Assembly: GCA_003344405.1 (NCBI GenBank)
Contig: NOWV01000151.1
Coordinates: forward strand, 62,001-126,000
Length of the DNA stretch: 64,000 nucleotides
Source: Trichoplax sp. H2
Lineage: Eukaryota > Placozoa > Uniplacotomia > Trichoplacea
Direction of reading: 5' to 3'
Shown here: positions 50,834-64,000 of the stretch, piece by piece
Layout of the letters: each line of letters begins with the position of its first letter
How positions within the stretch are numbered: the first letter of the stretch is position 1
Program-made: the position numbers and the translations under genes
The notes under the pieces: model-generated
Database searches by the model: none
Seen by the model: the letters and a program-made list of their open reading frames with translations, nothing else
Told to the model about the DNA's origin: nothing

Positions 50834-53800
50834 TTCAACGTAATACTAATAAAAAATTTACTTTTATGGCCTTTTATCGTCATATTTGATATAATTGTTT
50901 GACTATCAAATTGATAAATTTCCTTTCTGAGAAGAGGTTAAATATTATTGTAACTCCTTTGATAACATATTGATTTTTATAGGAAGTCCAATAAAAGAAG
51001 TGTTTATAATCAAACGCAGTTCATTATTTGTGTCAATTTGGAATAGATAATAAGTAAGAACCAATTGATTGATGCTATGGCAATCTAGGATTTAATTAAT
51101 GCAATAGAATTTGCTGACATTGTGATAGAAACAGAGATATCACTACTATGTATGTAAAATCCATCTCAAACGAACTATACAACGGATGCGGATCATCATT
51201 TATAAATTTCAAAATGATTTACATTGTCAGACAATTCATAGTTTTTTACTATCCTGCTAAGATGTAGTGGTATTCCCAATATTATGAAATACTTTAATTT
51301 AGCTATCATTGAGAGGATTTTTCTTATTGTATTCTCATAATCATATTTTCGTATTGATAGTATTTGTAAAAAGTATCAGCATAAAGCTCTTACGTTGTTA
51401 CCATGTATAAGCGTACACGGTAAATAGACTAGAATCAACCATTGAGTAGTTAAAACAAATTTCTGGGTCACAACTTCTTAACGTCGAAATTTTGTAATAT
51501 TTCTGAATCGTTTGGTTTACGAATCTAATTATTTTAGTTTTTCCCGTAGTTATACTTAGTCGGAGTGGGGTTACAGAACACTACTGTACCAGCTAATACC
51601 ATTAATGCGATATTATAGCTCACATTGAAAATGGGTTCTATTTTACATGTCAAACCTACGAAAGACTGTATAAGCTACATTCTGTTCATCATCCTAGTAC
51701 GATAAGTTATTATCAAAGTTTATCAACCACGCCTCTTCTTTGTAAAATTTCTTTCTTATTCTTTTCTGTATAGAAATTTAAAGCGACTTGACATACGACG
51801 AAAGTGCCCATTTCTGGGAGCTACTATCGCATCCAAAATGAAAGAAGTCTATTTTATTTCGATATTTTTTCTCGCAATACGGTATTTAATAATTATGAAA
51901 TTATGCCTTACTTGGCTAACCAAGTTAAATATCATAGTAATATTAATCTGCAATAGCTAATTTTATAGTCTTATGTTGTAATTATTGTTTAGATCTCCTC
52001 GTCTGTTATGTTTTTGCATTTTGAAATATAATTTACAATGATGCTATTGCATAATAAGATTAAAGTGAAAGTAAAAACGAGATTGATAAACACCATCCAG
52101 TTCCAAATGTCAGCATGATAGTAAATTTAATATTTTACCAGGGCAATTAAAGCAAGATAAGGATAAACGGTGCAGATATTTGTCATAGATTATGAAAGCA
52201 TCTATGGTAAGATTATTTGAATTTTTAAAACTTTTTTATTGTATTATAAGGAGTAAATTTCTATATTGAACAGTTTCTTTCACTTCCCAGTCAATTTCTA
52301 GATGAAAGGAAAATAAATTATTTACTTAAAATGATTTACCCTTGGCATGTGTACGCTTGAAACTATGAGTACCCAGTTATTATATAAATTGAAACTCCGT
52401 AGTTAGATAAAATAGATAATCATTTTGCTTATGTAACTGTCCAACGTTATCCTTGCTATTATCAATTTATCACTGTATAAGAAACTATACAAGTAGTAAC
52501 CTTAATTTGCTATTAAACGACCCATATATTTATTCCACAAATAGATTATCATTTAATTAGTTTATTCCATCTAGCATTCAGGTTATTCCTATAGATCGCC
52601 TCTCTTGGAATGTCGAAGATAACAATACAGCGAATAGAGCTCAATTAAATAAAATTTCATTAAAGTAAGGGTGCCAATAAATTCTACCGAACAATTGTAT
52701 GCTGTAATTTTAATTTACGTTGTTACAAAAACTCAATAAACAATAGCCAGCACGAAAATAATTAGTATGGAAATTTCTCCACTAAACCAAGTAATATTTA
52801 GTAATGACCTTTATTATCATGAATTTAAATTATAATCTATTTTATAAAAGACAATTATCTTGTCAAGCCATATCATAAATGAATCACTGACAAGGTTTAG
52901 TTATGAACAAAGCATTTTAAATGCACTTTGATCATTCCAATGAATTTCCAACTCGTACATCATAGAGGTATTGCAATAAATTCAATCTGACAAAACTACC
53001 ATAACGTAGATTGCCTCAACCATCAATTTGGCATGAAGTGAACAATTTCAAATTATTTTATTAAAAAAACTGCTTGACCATTGGATTGGTATTGTTCAAT
53101 TATCTTATCAACTTCAAAACAGTTTTCATATTATAGAATATGCAGATGTTTCGGTAGACATGGCAATTAATTACCCATATGAATAATTCAGTTATGTTAA
53201 TAATTTATTATTTTGGACAGGCTGATGCAACGTTAAGGTTACTGAATTATAAGATGAAAAGTTGAAACTGACTTAATTTTGTTTGATATCCTCCAATACA
53301 TAATATAAATAAAAGGCATAGTAGACTGATATAATTGTGATATTCTAGTAGATGATTATCAAGTATCTCAAGAGAGTACTAACAAACATCCCCATTCTAG
53401 AAATTAGACGGAAATTTGATTTTCTACCAAATGAAATAATTTCTAGACGGTCAAAAATAATATCATATTGTATCGCTAGCTATTATGGCTGTAAAATCAA
53501 AATGCTCCCATATATATAAAATATAGGAATTCAATATTAAAACGAGATGATCTTCTCTGGTAAACATTATGAAATTTGAATAACTTAATGTGGAAGAAAA
53601 GATAGAAACAGTAAAATTTATTTTTTTTGTATGATTTTCTTTCGTATACATTTTATGCATATACCAAGACTATAATAATTACTCCTGAAAGCTTAGCTTT
53701 AGGGAGCACTTCTTATCGAAAACTTAAAATTAGCCTGTAACTTACTATGTTCAGTCACCAGTATTACTTTTAAAGCGCAACATTTTAGATTATTTCGTAA

Positions 53801-56052
53801 CGCTTATAAATCAGAGAAATCGTTCAGAAATAGTAATTCCTTGATGAGTCTTAGGTAAAATTGTATTTTAACAGTTTATGCTTCAATAATTACAAACAAA
53901 ACAATGTTAGATCATCAATACAAGTTAAATAGCATAATGAATGCGTAAACTGCCTTAAATTGCGGATTCCATAAGTAATAGACGTCGATTCTGAAACTAC
54001 GTGATCACAATGGAAGATTTGACTAGACTATTTTAGAGCATCTTTCAATTATTTATGTTCAAATATAAACAAACTTATAAGCATGCGATACATAATCAAT
54101 AGCCGCATTATTGAATTTACTAGCTTAATTCGTACACACGACGTGAGAATGATGTTTTTTATATCAGTCGATGACATCTATCTAAAATGTGTTATTGCAA
54201 GTAAATGCATATATTTCGAGTTTATGGACAATTACTGATTAATTAATTAGCGACAGTATAGCACTTCTAATTAAATGTCATCAAATATCTTATTAGACCT
54301 ACTATACTTATAGCATCGAATAAAATAGCAAATAATAATCACCAAGAAGTAATAAATAGCTATAGCATACCAGCAGATTATTCCTGCATAATTAATTATA
54401 TATAACTAACTGGTATACATGAATTAAAAAGAGGGTGGATTTACTACAAGTAACATTGCAATATCAAGTAAACAAAAACAGAAAGGGTATGACTTGTTGT
54501 AGTTACGTAAGTTTAGCTCTGAAGCTGAATTCTTAATTAGTGGCGAAACTAGCTTAACATCTTGTCGCTTCGCTGACAGAGGTACAGCACTACAGTTAAA
54601 AGTTAGCTTTGCTATACTTTTTCTGTACTTTAGATTGACTATCGTCCCCGTGGAATATTTAAGAATCTAATTATTCGATCGTAATTTATATAAAACTGCA
54701 AATGTAGTGTAAAATTTGAGTTTATACGGTTTGGTGTAAGGCTCAAATTGCGATGCTGATGTATTTCTACGGTACTGCAATCGCAAATTTGAAAATTATT
54801 ATTCCTATATAATGTAAAACTTTCGTCTCAGTCCAGTAAGAGACACTTAATTAATTCACTTCTCGCTTGTAAATTCGACTACAATAGACACCAACCCGTC
54901 TCTATGTTGAAACTTTATTTTATTTCATTTCTATGATACTATGATTCACTTCCGGAATTGAGCAGGATGTCGCATATAGTAATATAGCTATAAATAGTAT
55001 GGTATATTTCCTTTTGTGTAACCTGTATTAGTATTAAATATTATATCATCGATAACTAATTATAATATGCTATGAAATATCAATTACAGATAGAAGTTGT
55101 AGCGATAGAGATAGAGTTGCTTGTTAAGAGACTAAGATTAAATATGTGTATTCTCATAGATGTTTTTTAGAAGCTGAATTATTCTAACGTGAGAAAGTTA
55201 AACAGATATGTTTATTCCATTGCACAATCGATAAGGCTCCTTTTAGTTAATATAAACTCAAGACTTGCATGAACAGCTTATAAATAAGGAACATATAAAA
55301 CACCGTAAAAACTTCTAACTTTAGCAATGAATTAGTTATTCTTCATTCGCCTCGATAACCGTCGTAACTTAATAGTAGCCTATAAGCGATTGCAACTAAA
55401 ACGAGCCCTTATTACAATATAAAATTTTTTAGCCTGCTCTAGCCTAAAAAATGCTTAAAATGTATGAGGCGAAAGTTAGATTAGTTATCTAAAATAATAT
55501 CAATATCCAATCGATAATTTATAATCGTGGCTAATATAATTTAATAAATAAAATTCTTCTTCACCTACAGACTAATTCAATAACTAATAATTCTTATATG
55601 ATTTTTATCAAGTTAATACCTTTCACCTAAAGTATTTCTACTAAACTTTATAAGTATTTTCATCAACTAGCACATTTCTTCTGGTACATTACATTTCTAA
55701 TTATTTAAGCTTGATAACTTGACAATTTTAAGCAATTTTACCGCATCAGTCTCACCCAAATTAAGTTAGACCGCTCTATACATAATTTAAACTAGCTTGC
55801 TAAAATTACGGTTTGGGGAGTGTCTACAGCAAAACAAAGATTTTCATGTCCTCTATATCATTACGCAGATGAACGTTAAGCAGATTCAATCTAGATCAAA
55901 TCTAAATCGATTTCATCAAATTTTAGTCTGGTTAATTTATTATTGATTGCAAAATTAATCTTATTTTGTTTCGAAGTTTTAATTAAACAAAAATGACAAT
56001 AATTACAATTATAAAGACACTTTGGCTATTTTACCATTGCTTCAGTTAGCAA
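50834..56052. other. Intergenic between two convergent GPCR genes
   Basis: About 5 kb of AT-rich DNA with no recognised gene. A 9-bp inverted repeat (attttttag / ctaaaaaat, 55424-55452) is the only structure noted. The single ORF (53463-53660, minus) has no protein-like features. Confidence 0.5.
50848..50853 (+). promoter_or_regulatory. Candidate polyadenylation signal AATAAA
   Basis: AATAAA starts 15 nt after the stop codon of the opsin-like GPCR gene, on the coding strand. It would imply a very short 3'UTR. Chance occurrence is possible. Confidence 0.4.
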
Positions 56053-56186
56053 TCTTTAATTGAGAAAGCTTACACGAACTCGCTATGTAGTATTAATCTT
56101 TATGGTTTCTTTGTACGAAATAATCTTTAAGAAAGCCTACATGAATTCGCTATGTAGCATTAATCTTTACAGCTTCTTTGCACGAA
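56053..56186 (-). repeat. 67-bp tandem duplication covering the GPCR C-terminal tail
   Basis: Two adjacent copies (about 56053-56119 and 56120-56186) share cgctatgtag at 56081 and 56148, a period of 67 bp. The upper copy contains the last codons and stop of the broken GPCR. The lower copy lies beyond the stop and would read a diverged version of the same tail. Because 67 is not a multiple of three, the second copy is out of frame with the first. Confidence 0.85.
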
Positions 56187-57290
56187 ATAACCCTATGGTT
56201 CCTGCCAAGTCTTGGAAATCGTCTTTTCTTGCTGACCATCTTACGTTTATAATATGTACTAGCAAATATTAGAGGATTGCTGAAACTATTTATGCTAATA
56301 AGGAGGACGGAAAAATTTTTAACCAGCGAATCGGTAACTTGTGTAGCACCAGCTAATTCCATAACATGGTAAATAGCAAATGGAGCATAGGAGATTAAGT
56401 AAACAATGCAAATGGCGGTAATAGAAACATTTAGATAGCGGGTATCTGTTCTTCTTGTCATAAGGTTAGATTGAGGATTTAAACTATTGCTACTTGATAA
56501 CTGACAATATTGTAAGAGACTGCGTTGACTTAGAAAATAGGCTCTGCTAATTCTAATGTAGTAGTAGGACATGATAACAAATGGCAAGTAGTAACATACC
56601 CCAATGGATAAGCCCAGAAAGGAAATGTGAAGCGGATGCTAGCCTGCTCTGTAACTTACGACACAAAGGCCCGTTGAATTATAGTACATCATTTGACCCC
56701 ATGAATTGGTCACAGTAAAAGCCGGAATTGTACATCCCATACACCATATAAGAGTAATCATGATCAAGATCGTTCTTCTGGTACAATATACACGGTAAGT
56801 ATTTCGATGGACAATACTAATATATCTTGTTATTGCAATAAAAACCATGAGAAATGATGTAGTGCGTCCAAAAATTGAAATAGGTAAAAAGAAAATTCGA
56901 CACCCTAATGTATTTGTCGGGAATATCCTTCTGCCGTTTGAGAGTATTCCAAGGATGGACAAAGTACAACTATATGAATATATAAAATCAAATTTTTTCC
57001 GTTATTAAGTGCATGATTAAGTAAAATGCGTATTTAAAATCCTTAGGTTTTAATAAATGTAGAGTAATTTTACAATCATTCCATTCACTAGTTGACACAT
57101 CATCATTTTATTATAAATAGGTATCTGTAAAGTATGATACAGACAGAATTTCAAAATCTGATTGATCGTAAGTGCAAAGAAGCCTCATTACTGGGCTTTA
57201 CACAAGTAGATGATTTCAAAACTACTTTTAGTCTATTCACAACATTGTAATGGTATTTTTAATTTACTGTTAGCTAAGTTTGATATATTC

Positions 57291-57313
57291 CAGTGTCCTA
57301 ATGTAGGACACTG
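57291..57313. repeat. Perfect 10-bp inverted repeat
   Basis: cagtgtccta - atg - taggacactg is a perfect hairpin with a 3 nt loop. It lies in the long intron of the broken GPCR, about 350 bp from the MITE copy. No known function. Confidence 0.85.
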
Positions 57314-57655
57314 AATCAATTAATCATATGCTGTACGTAGCTTAGCATTTACAATAAAATAATTAATGGATTTAAACAGAAAGATAGATTTTTAACGTCG
57401 ATGATTTAACTAGATTTAAGTAATATGCATTTACTAAATATTTAATAATTCAACTCTAACATCTGAATTAATATTTTTTAATTAGTCAAGTTTGATTTAG
57501 ATTGCATGAGTAAGTATCATAGCCTGGCACTACAACAATAGAGTCAATTAATGCAAACATAAAGACGGATTTCAATAGACCCATAGCTACGGTGGTAAAT
57601 TACTAATTATTTAAATTAATACCCAAACTGCTGCTATTCATGACAATTGCAGCCA

Positions 57656-57836
57656 GTGCCCTTAAAAGTTGACCCGACACCCGACTTGAACCCAACTTGA
57701 GGGCGGGATTCGGGTTAAGAATTTCTGTAGTGATACATTCTTTGTATAGCAATTGCACTGATTTAGGGTTGTGAAATTAAATATTTAATCGAATTTTATC
57801 GAGTTAGGCTTGTGTTTTCACTTCATTTAAGGACTT
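57656..57836 (+). mobile_element. MITE-like non-autonomous element, copy 2 (in a GPCR intron)
   Basis: About 180 bp beginning cccttaaaagttgacccg and ending catttaaggact. It shares with the 28.4 kb copy the internal run gggcgggattcgggttaaga, the following tgatacattctttg-like segment and the CCTTAAA/TTTAAGG ends. The copies have diverged and differ in length, so the family is not brand new. It has no coding capacity. Confidence 0.8.
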
Positions 57837-60800
57837 CAATTGCAGCTACTAATAAAATCAGAATTAAATTCATATTTAGACAGTGCTAAGCGTAAATAGT
57901 GCAGCGTTAACTGTTGCATAAGCACTTTAACTTGCGGCATCCATTAGTTATTAAATAATATAAAACCAGGATCTTTAACAGCTCGTAGAGAAGTAAATAT
58001 GATGATTAAATAGTTTCTGCATATTCATTTGCACCAAACAGAATCGATTTATTTTTGATGTCATGGTAGCTGACACTTTGATAATTAATTAGTACTAATG
58101 CCAATCTCTGAGTTCTAGTCTGCAGAAATCAGCCTATTTCGTTTTTACAAGATAGAAAAATTTTTTCTTCGTCTACTTAATACATTATCAATAGGATAAA
58201 AAAAGTAAAATCTTTTTTTTAACATGTAAAATGGGAAACATTTTCTTAATTTGCATGGATTTATTCTTATCGTTATTTCAGACAATTAATCTCTTATATC
58301 TACTTTTTCTAATAATTGATTCAATCCACATTATTCATTTACGAGCATATTGATATTGTGATAATTTGTTAAACATTTTAATCACGATCCAAGTAAACTA
58401 TATCACTTTTGATCAAAAGTTGGAATATCGAAAAGGAAACAATAATATTAATTAATTATTATATCCCGGACTTTTAACTAGCACATGGTGAAAACTAGCT
58501 AATATCTTATTCTTGTCCAAAATATCAATCTCAGCAAATTAAATGCATAAAAAACGCATTACTATCAATACACTGATAAGAATAGGATAATATCCCATAG
58601 TATACAGAAATAATATATCAATATAAAATTAGAAACGGACAGTAGCCCTGAAACGTATAAGAAATTCATTACTGTCAGTAAAATTATAATATTACTAGAT
58701 GGGCAACCACACTTTGGCGATTTGAAACTTATTCTAGATTTTTGTTTAAAAATATAAAAAAATTTTGTATATAATTATAAATATGGCGCATGAAATTAGC
58801 TATCTTATCTGAGTTTAAGATTAACATTTTTTATCCTCCTCTTGTCTGCATAAACTGTATGCATCAAGTAAGAGCATTGATTCCTATTATTTAGTTCGAA
58901 TCTTATAATAGATTTAAGAAGTAATTTTCGGCCTTCAAAAGGAAACTAAATCAAATTCCTACCTAATGATTTGTAAAATTTGTATACTTAAATATCTATT
59001 TATTAGAACTGCTCAGAGTAATCTACCATACGGGTTAATTACATCCTATGGTCTGTAAAACAAAGCTGAAATAAAAAATGCTAAAATTACAGAATGGTAT
59101 ATATAAGTATTGCAATTTATCACTGATTTTTATAAGTTTTACATAGGTATTGTCTCATTCAGATATAACTCTTTTTTTAAATTTGTGGTCATAGCTTACT
59201 AAATATCAGCAATAGCTGCTAAAACCAGTTGTCTAAGTAAACTATAGTTTTAGATGCTAGATGAAATTTTGATCCTCAAATTCATATAAATTCGACTTTA
59301 CTGACATTTAAATGTAATAATTTCCTATACTTTTCATTTACAATCCTTGACAATTTTTAAAATGTCATTAATACGATCATGATATTAAATTATTTGAGGA
59401 GATAGTTTCATGATTCTTAAACTGCTGGATAGTACAGTATTTAGAACTATTGACTTCAACCGACACCACACAAGGACCATAGTTCAAAATATTCCGGTAG
59501 CCTGCAAATACGACTTGAAAGGTGCGTTTTCTTTAACTTTGTCGACTACGTGTATCTGAGATCTTATAATAAAGTTATTTACAACAAAGAAGCTTATAAT
59601 ATCTCATTATACTTTCATTTAAGAAATTTTATAACGGCTACTCCAGATTATGATGCAATATTTAGTTGGAACTGATTAACAACTTCTTTGCTTATGATTT
59701 CACGGAATCGAAATCATTACGAGATCGCTGAACATGAAAGATAGTATAACTAATTAAGTATTTACTTGGGCAAGGTACAATGGCAGCAAAATGTTATGAA
59801 CTGACGACTTTCAAATTATTTATCTGTGAGGGATTATGGTACTATGACGAATTTTTACTTAATTTTAGATCAAGGAATCACGTCTAAAGGAATTTGAATT
59901 GCTGCTGTTGACCGATCTATTACTAAATTCCAATTTTTTTCGATTTTAAACTACGAATTAGTCTAGATTTAATCCCACCCATAGATATCCTTTACTTATA
60001 ACAATTTCATTTCTAAAATATATACAGTGATATATATTTAGATAATTAAACGAATTTATCGGAAAAGTAATTCTATATTCTTAAATACACAATGTTCGAT
60101 ATTGAATTCTTTGCACATCTAAGATAAAATAAATATGAAAGTGTCAATGTATTTTATGCGCCTATAATTTGTTATTAATTCTATATTGCTGGGGTAGACA
60201 AGCTCATTCCATTGTAAGTAGATAAAATTAAAAAGCTTTGAGAACAACTACGTAATTGAGAATGTAATTAATACAAGGCAAAAGGTGATAATTACGATAT
60301 TGGAAAATGAAAATCCAAATGGACTATCTTAAATGATCATAAATTATTGCATAGAAGAAAATATGCCTTGACACAGAGTACGTTAAATATATATACTGTA
60401 TCGGTTACTTAAAATTATCAAGTGTTCAGTGATATATAGTTGACAAAATCCCACAAAATATCACTATATGATTACTATGCAAATAAAATGAGACGTTTCA
60501 CCAACTCGATATTTTATGTGGTGTATCGTAACGATAACTACCTTACAAACTAATCAAAGTTAAAGATGGTGTCCTAAACTACAGCTACGAAAGCCATCAA
60601 ATGTGAAGTAAACAAGTTTTTCCACTTGTTACGGTGGAAAATGTTCTTATTTGCATTAGAGCTTGCACTATGTCATAGGCTCTGATTAATATGATTATTC
60701 ACATTTTATAATATTAGCTACAAACAACGTCGAATGAAGTTATCGCTAAGACTACATGAAAATCTTTTCTGCACATTCATCGGTTGCAACATGATTTATA

Positions 60801-61226
60801 ATTTTGGTGAAAATTTCTCGCCTCAGCATAATACTCATTTTCAATTATTGAAATTATATACTGGTACTTATGCTAAACTATGTTTCAAAAAGTCATTGAG
60901 TCTTTACTTTTCCGGTATAGACCTAATTCTGAGGTAAGAATGGCAACTTCACCATATCAACTTTAAAATTACGCGGAGATACAATTCAATTACTTCTACT
61001 TCGTTTACCTAGAAATAACGAAGCCAAGATCTGATATAGCCAAGTTTAATATTTCTAAATGCAAAATTTTTCGTTCTTTTAGTTGCAATAAAATGCATAC
61101 AAGATAAGTATTACCAACAACGCCAATTATTAAAAAACTTGTATTAGTTATTACAGAAATGATAACCATGATAGTCGAGTTGGCGCCATGTGGCACTTTG
61201 AAGTTCGAATTAGTAAAATTGCCCAT

Positions 61227-64000
61227 TCGTAATACTTTCCAACGTATAGTTGACGGATTATTTCTATATCAAAATTATTTGCTGGATTGTCTGTTATGTC
61301 ATATTCCAAGGTATGTGGTTGATGCTACCCTTAAATTCATTACCTTTAGAGGAAAAAATATTGATAAATCAAGCTGGACGGAAGTGAAAGTTTGCAACCA
61401 TCATATATGAATACCTTAAATATTGCAAATATATAATCAGAATAGTTCTGGTTATCCAAATATTAACTTTTTTACTATGTACCGAAAAGCATACGTGAAT
61501 TGAGCAAATATAACAATTAATAAATATAATAGGTAGTGAGAATTTCAAGAAATGTACCGAGAGTTATACTGTACTGCTAGGCTAGAGTAGATAAGCAGTT
61601 AACTGTCATTAAAATTTCATTGATTTAAAATCTATTACAAAATAACAATATATTATATTAAACTACAGTATGGTGTTGTATTTATGCTATTTTTTCGGAA
61701 AAAAGGAACGATAATAATAGTGTTAAATTTTTTCTTTTAGTCTTGATGAAAAGACTTTGTGTGTTGAGCTGTCATTTTACTTTACTTGAGAGTTTGTCAT
61801 CTAAACCTGCTAAATTATACTAACATCCACATGGTGGCACTGATTCCATTTGTTTTCCTATTAGACACTTTAAAGGATACTGGACAATGTGGCAATAGAA
61901 ACTTCATTATAGAAATTACTTTAGCAAATCAATGAACTAGTAAACAAATATCGGTCCTATAATAATAGCATCGACCGGATGTTTCGAAGTACATTTGTAA
62001 ATTTTAACTGCTGCAATGAATTAAATAAATTCAACTTTTTTCAGACTAATACTTTGCTCTCTTATTATATTCTACTTTCCGTTCTTTGTCGGCCTGGTCA
62101 TTAATATTCAAATAGATAGTGGAGCCAGTGAGATCCTGGAGAGCTTATTAAGCATAATAATGAATTAACTATATGCTACAATTAAACTATTTCTAGTGCT
62201 ATTTTTTTTGTAAACAAAATATGTGGATGACCAATACACGGTCAATTATGCTGCGCGTAAATATAGATCATTTCATCTGAACTACGTCTGGATCAATTAA
62301 ACGGTTGAGAGGAATATTACCGTTATGTCAAACTACGAGCATTTTTCATTGCAATATTTCCAACCGATTTAATTTGTTGCTAGTGGATTAAATTTTAGCG
62401 TGTTTATTGATCATATAATTGGACCTTATTTATTGGATTTTTTCAAGAAGTGCAGTATGCCACTAATGATAAATTTAAAATGAACAATAAAAAGTCTAAT
62501 TTAAATTATCATAACTAACTCTTTTCAAGATCAGTATTGACAATACAAAGTCAGATCAATTTTGAGCCTTATTCCAAGTATCAGTTCTCCAATCTCGAGT
62601 ATTATCCAGAGCAAAATTCTCACTACCAATATTAGGTCTTGAAAATTTAATCAACAAAAGAAATTAATTAATCTATTTTTTCCTTCATGACATTTTCCTT
62701 TGCACACACTTAATTGGAAAATATGCTCAGTGCAGAAATTAACAGCTCTAATATGTATTGATAGCATATTTTTACTTGCAAAGTTGAATTAATTTAAATT
62801 TACTATCGATGCCTTCGCAGACTATGCATTAGATACTAACACATCATGAGTACAACAAACGGTAATAATGGCCAGTTTTCCGTTCCTTTCATCCTTGTAA
62901 GCTAGCAGGTGTTTACTGAAGCCAGGCATAATAATTATTGGAATCCTTCTAACCATATAAGGAATGGGCCTACGAGTATATTACCAGACATTGAACTCTT
63001 CTTTTCAAAGTCTACAATTTGTATTCCTCTTCACTTAAAGTATTATTATGCGCCATTGCAAGCTATCTCGTAAATACAAAAATACATTGCATAAATTTAT
63101 ATAGAAAATTTCAGAGTCGAAACGATATATATATTTCTTTGCTGTTAACGAAGAAACAGTCCCGTTGAAATTGTATGCAGGTTTTTATTTTTGCCATCTG
63201 ATAAGTTACCGTATATATTATCTACAGTATAAACTATACGAAATAGAGTTATTGCTACGATTTCTTACCTATGAAAGACTACTTTTACAGTATCCAGTAG
63301 TCTGAATAAACCTCATTTTAAAAGTTGTAGTTACACACTATTAAAGCGGTCAGCTTTTAATTGCGAGAATCGAGGTGAAAACTGTCTCCTTGAATGGACA
63401 CCAATCAATTATAAATAGTAGACTTCAATAAACCAATTTTGTCTATAACAATTTTACAGTGCAGAAATATTACCGTAGCCGAGAGCTTTGTTCTTCATTT
63501 GTATTATTCTTGCGGATCACCTTGACATGGTGATCAACAGAATTTTTAGCATTATTATCGTCATTATTAAGACATCATCTTTGAAATTCTTGGGCATTGT
63601 ACATCTACCCAGTTGTAAATATTACTGGATGAATAATTATGGTGGAATCTCGGCCAATTCATGCATGAAATTTATGCCACTAAAACAACACTGTCACATG
63701 CTAGTATGCAGTCAGTGAAGTTATTTGGGCTGATCGAGAATATAATTTTTATAATTTAGTCGACATCGTTGGAAATTAGTCGTGCAACCTCGACAAATAC
63801 TGCTGATAAATAATCAATCCGATATAGATGGAAGTGTACTTATCTTCTTGGTAGGGTAGTTATTAGTTATTACTTCATTTCATAAATAACATTTTGATAG
63901 TTTGTTTTCTAGTGATAATTGAAGTGTTTTTTTTTGGTCAATGTCATGATCGCATGTCACGTCGAATACTATAGTTGTCAAAGAGAAGTATAAAATTGAT
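61227..64000. other. Terminal intergenic sequence
   Basis: Region upstream of the broken GPCR. No exon recognised. The plus-strand ORF 63488-63718 looks like a chance frame; a possible GPCR relic on its opposite strand was considered and rejected. Confidence 0.45.

Larger units (their letters stand above)
56150..61226 (-). pseudogene. Opsin-like class A GPCR with an in-frame stop in loop 2
   Basis: Exon 1 is 61009-61226 and exon 2 is 56150-56969, joined TCT AG|T TGT. The frame spans 345 codons, clearly paralogous to the gene at 48729-50833 (same intron position and phase; shared SDLG, SILG, STGLC, SYAP, SINSFSNP). Asn3 and Asn16 are glycosylation sites. Asp66, Cys96, TRY at 120-122, Cys175 and NPLIF are present, and the opsin lysine position is Ser. 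Codon 183 is TAG (56639-56641), between helices 4 and 5, aligned with a Gln in the paralogue, so a single C-to-T change would explain it. Everything after the stop remains open and well conserved, which suggests a very recent loss, a segregating null allele or a base-call error. The 4.0 kb intron contains a MITE copy. Confidence 0.85.

Noticed and set aside
60734-60937. 67-residue plus-strand ORF ending at a good donor (CTGAG|gtaaga)
   Set aside because: No recognisable protein and no downstream acceptor giving a conserved exon; lies antisense in the GPCR intron.
63480-63720. Possible GPCR helix 6-7 relic on the minus strand (MHELAEIPP ... MPKNFKDD)
   Set aside because: Resemblance to the opsin-like paralogues is short, two stops interrupt it, spacing differs and the NPxxY motif is absent; likely chance.

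Overview
The window looks like nuclear DNA of an early-branching animal, most likely a placozoan of the Trichoplax/Hoilungia type (inference). The DNA is AT-rich. Genes carry short GT-AG introns (mostly 70-300 bp). Conserved proteins include animal centriole and meiosis factors, and there are several intron-poor class A GPCRs. I saw no bacterial operon structure, rRNA, convincing tRNA or CRISPR. A 20-N scaffold gap lies at 4995-5014.

Layout. A single-exon class A GPCR (minus) lies at 404-1426. About 7 kb of non-coding DNA follows, with a duplicated block around the gap that looks like two haplotypes joined in tandem. A two-exon gene (plus, 8701-15815) encodes a 677-residue, probably N-myristoylated, polyQ/proline-rich coiled-coil protein that I do not recognise; its intron is 5.1 kb. 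Next, on the minus strand at 18390-21162 (possible 5' extension to 21234), is a gene of 14 tiny exons, almost invisible to ORF searches. Spliced by hand it gives an HSF2BP/MEILB2-like protein, the BRCA2-binding meiotic recombination factor. Then, also on the minus strand (27118-34183), comes a seven-exon gene for a 2002-residue CEP152/Asterless protein, the centriole-duplication scaffold. It is flanked on both sides (about 24.0-26.2 kb and 36.0-38.1 kb) by repeat-rich DNA full of palindromic GTACTGTAC-type words and tandem duplications.

The right half is gene-poor. It holds two related opsin-like class A GPCR genes facing each other, 48729-50833 (plus, two exons) and 56150-61226 (minus, two exons). 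Both lack the retinal-binding lysine. The second has an in-frame TAG in extracellular loop 2 and a duplicated C-terminal tail, so it is probably a pseudogene or a null allele. A small non-autonomous transposon-like repeat occurs twice, once in a CEP152 intron and once in the intron of the broken GPCR.

The genes do not form one pathway. CEP152 (centriole duplication) and HSF2BP (meiotic recombination) are adjacent and co-oriented but 6 kb apart. The three receptors are presumably sensory or peptide receptors at the cell surface.
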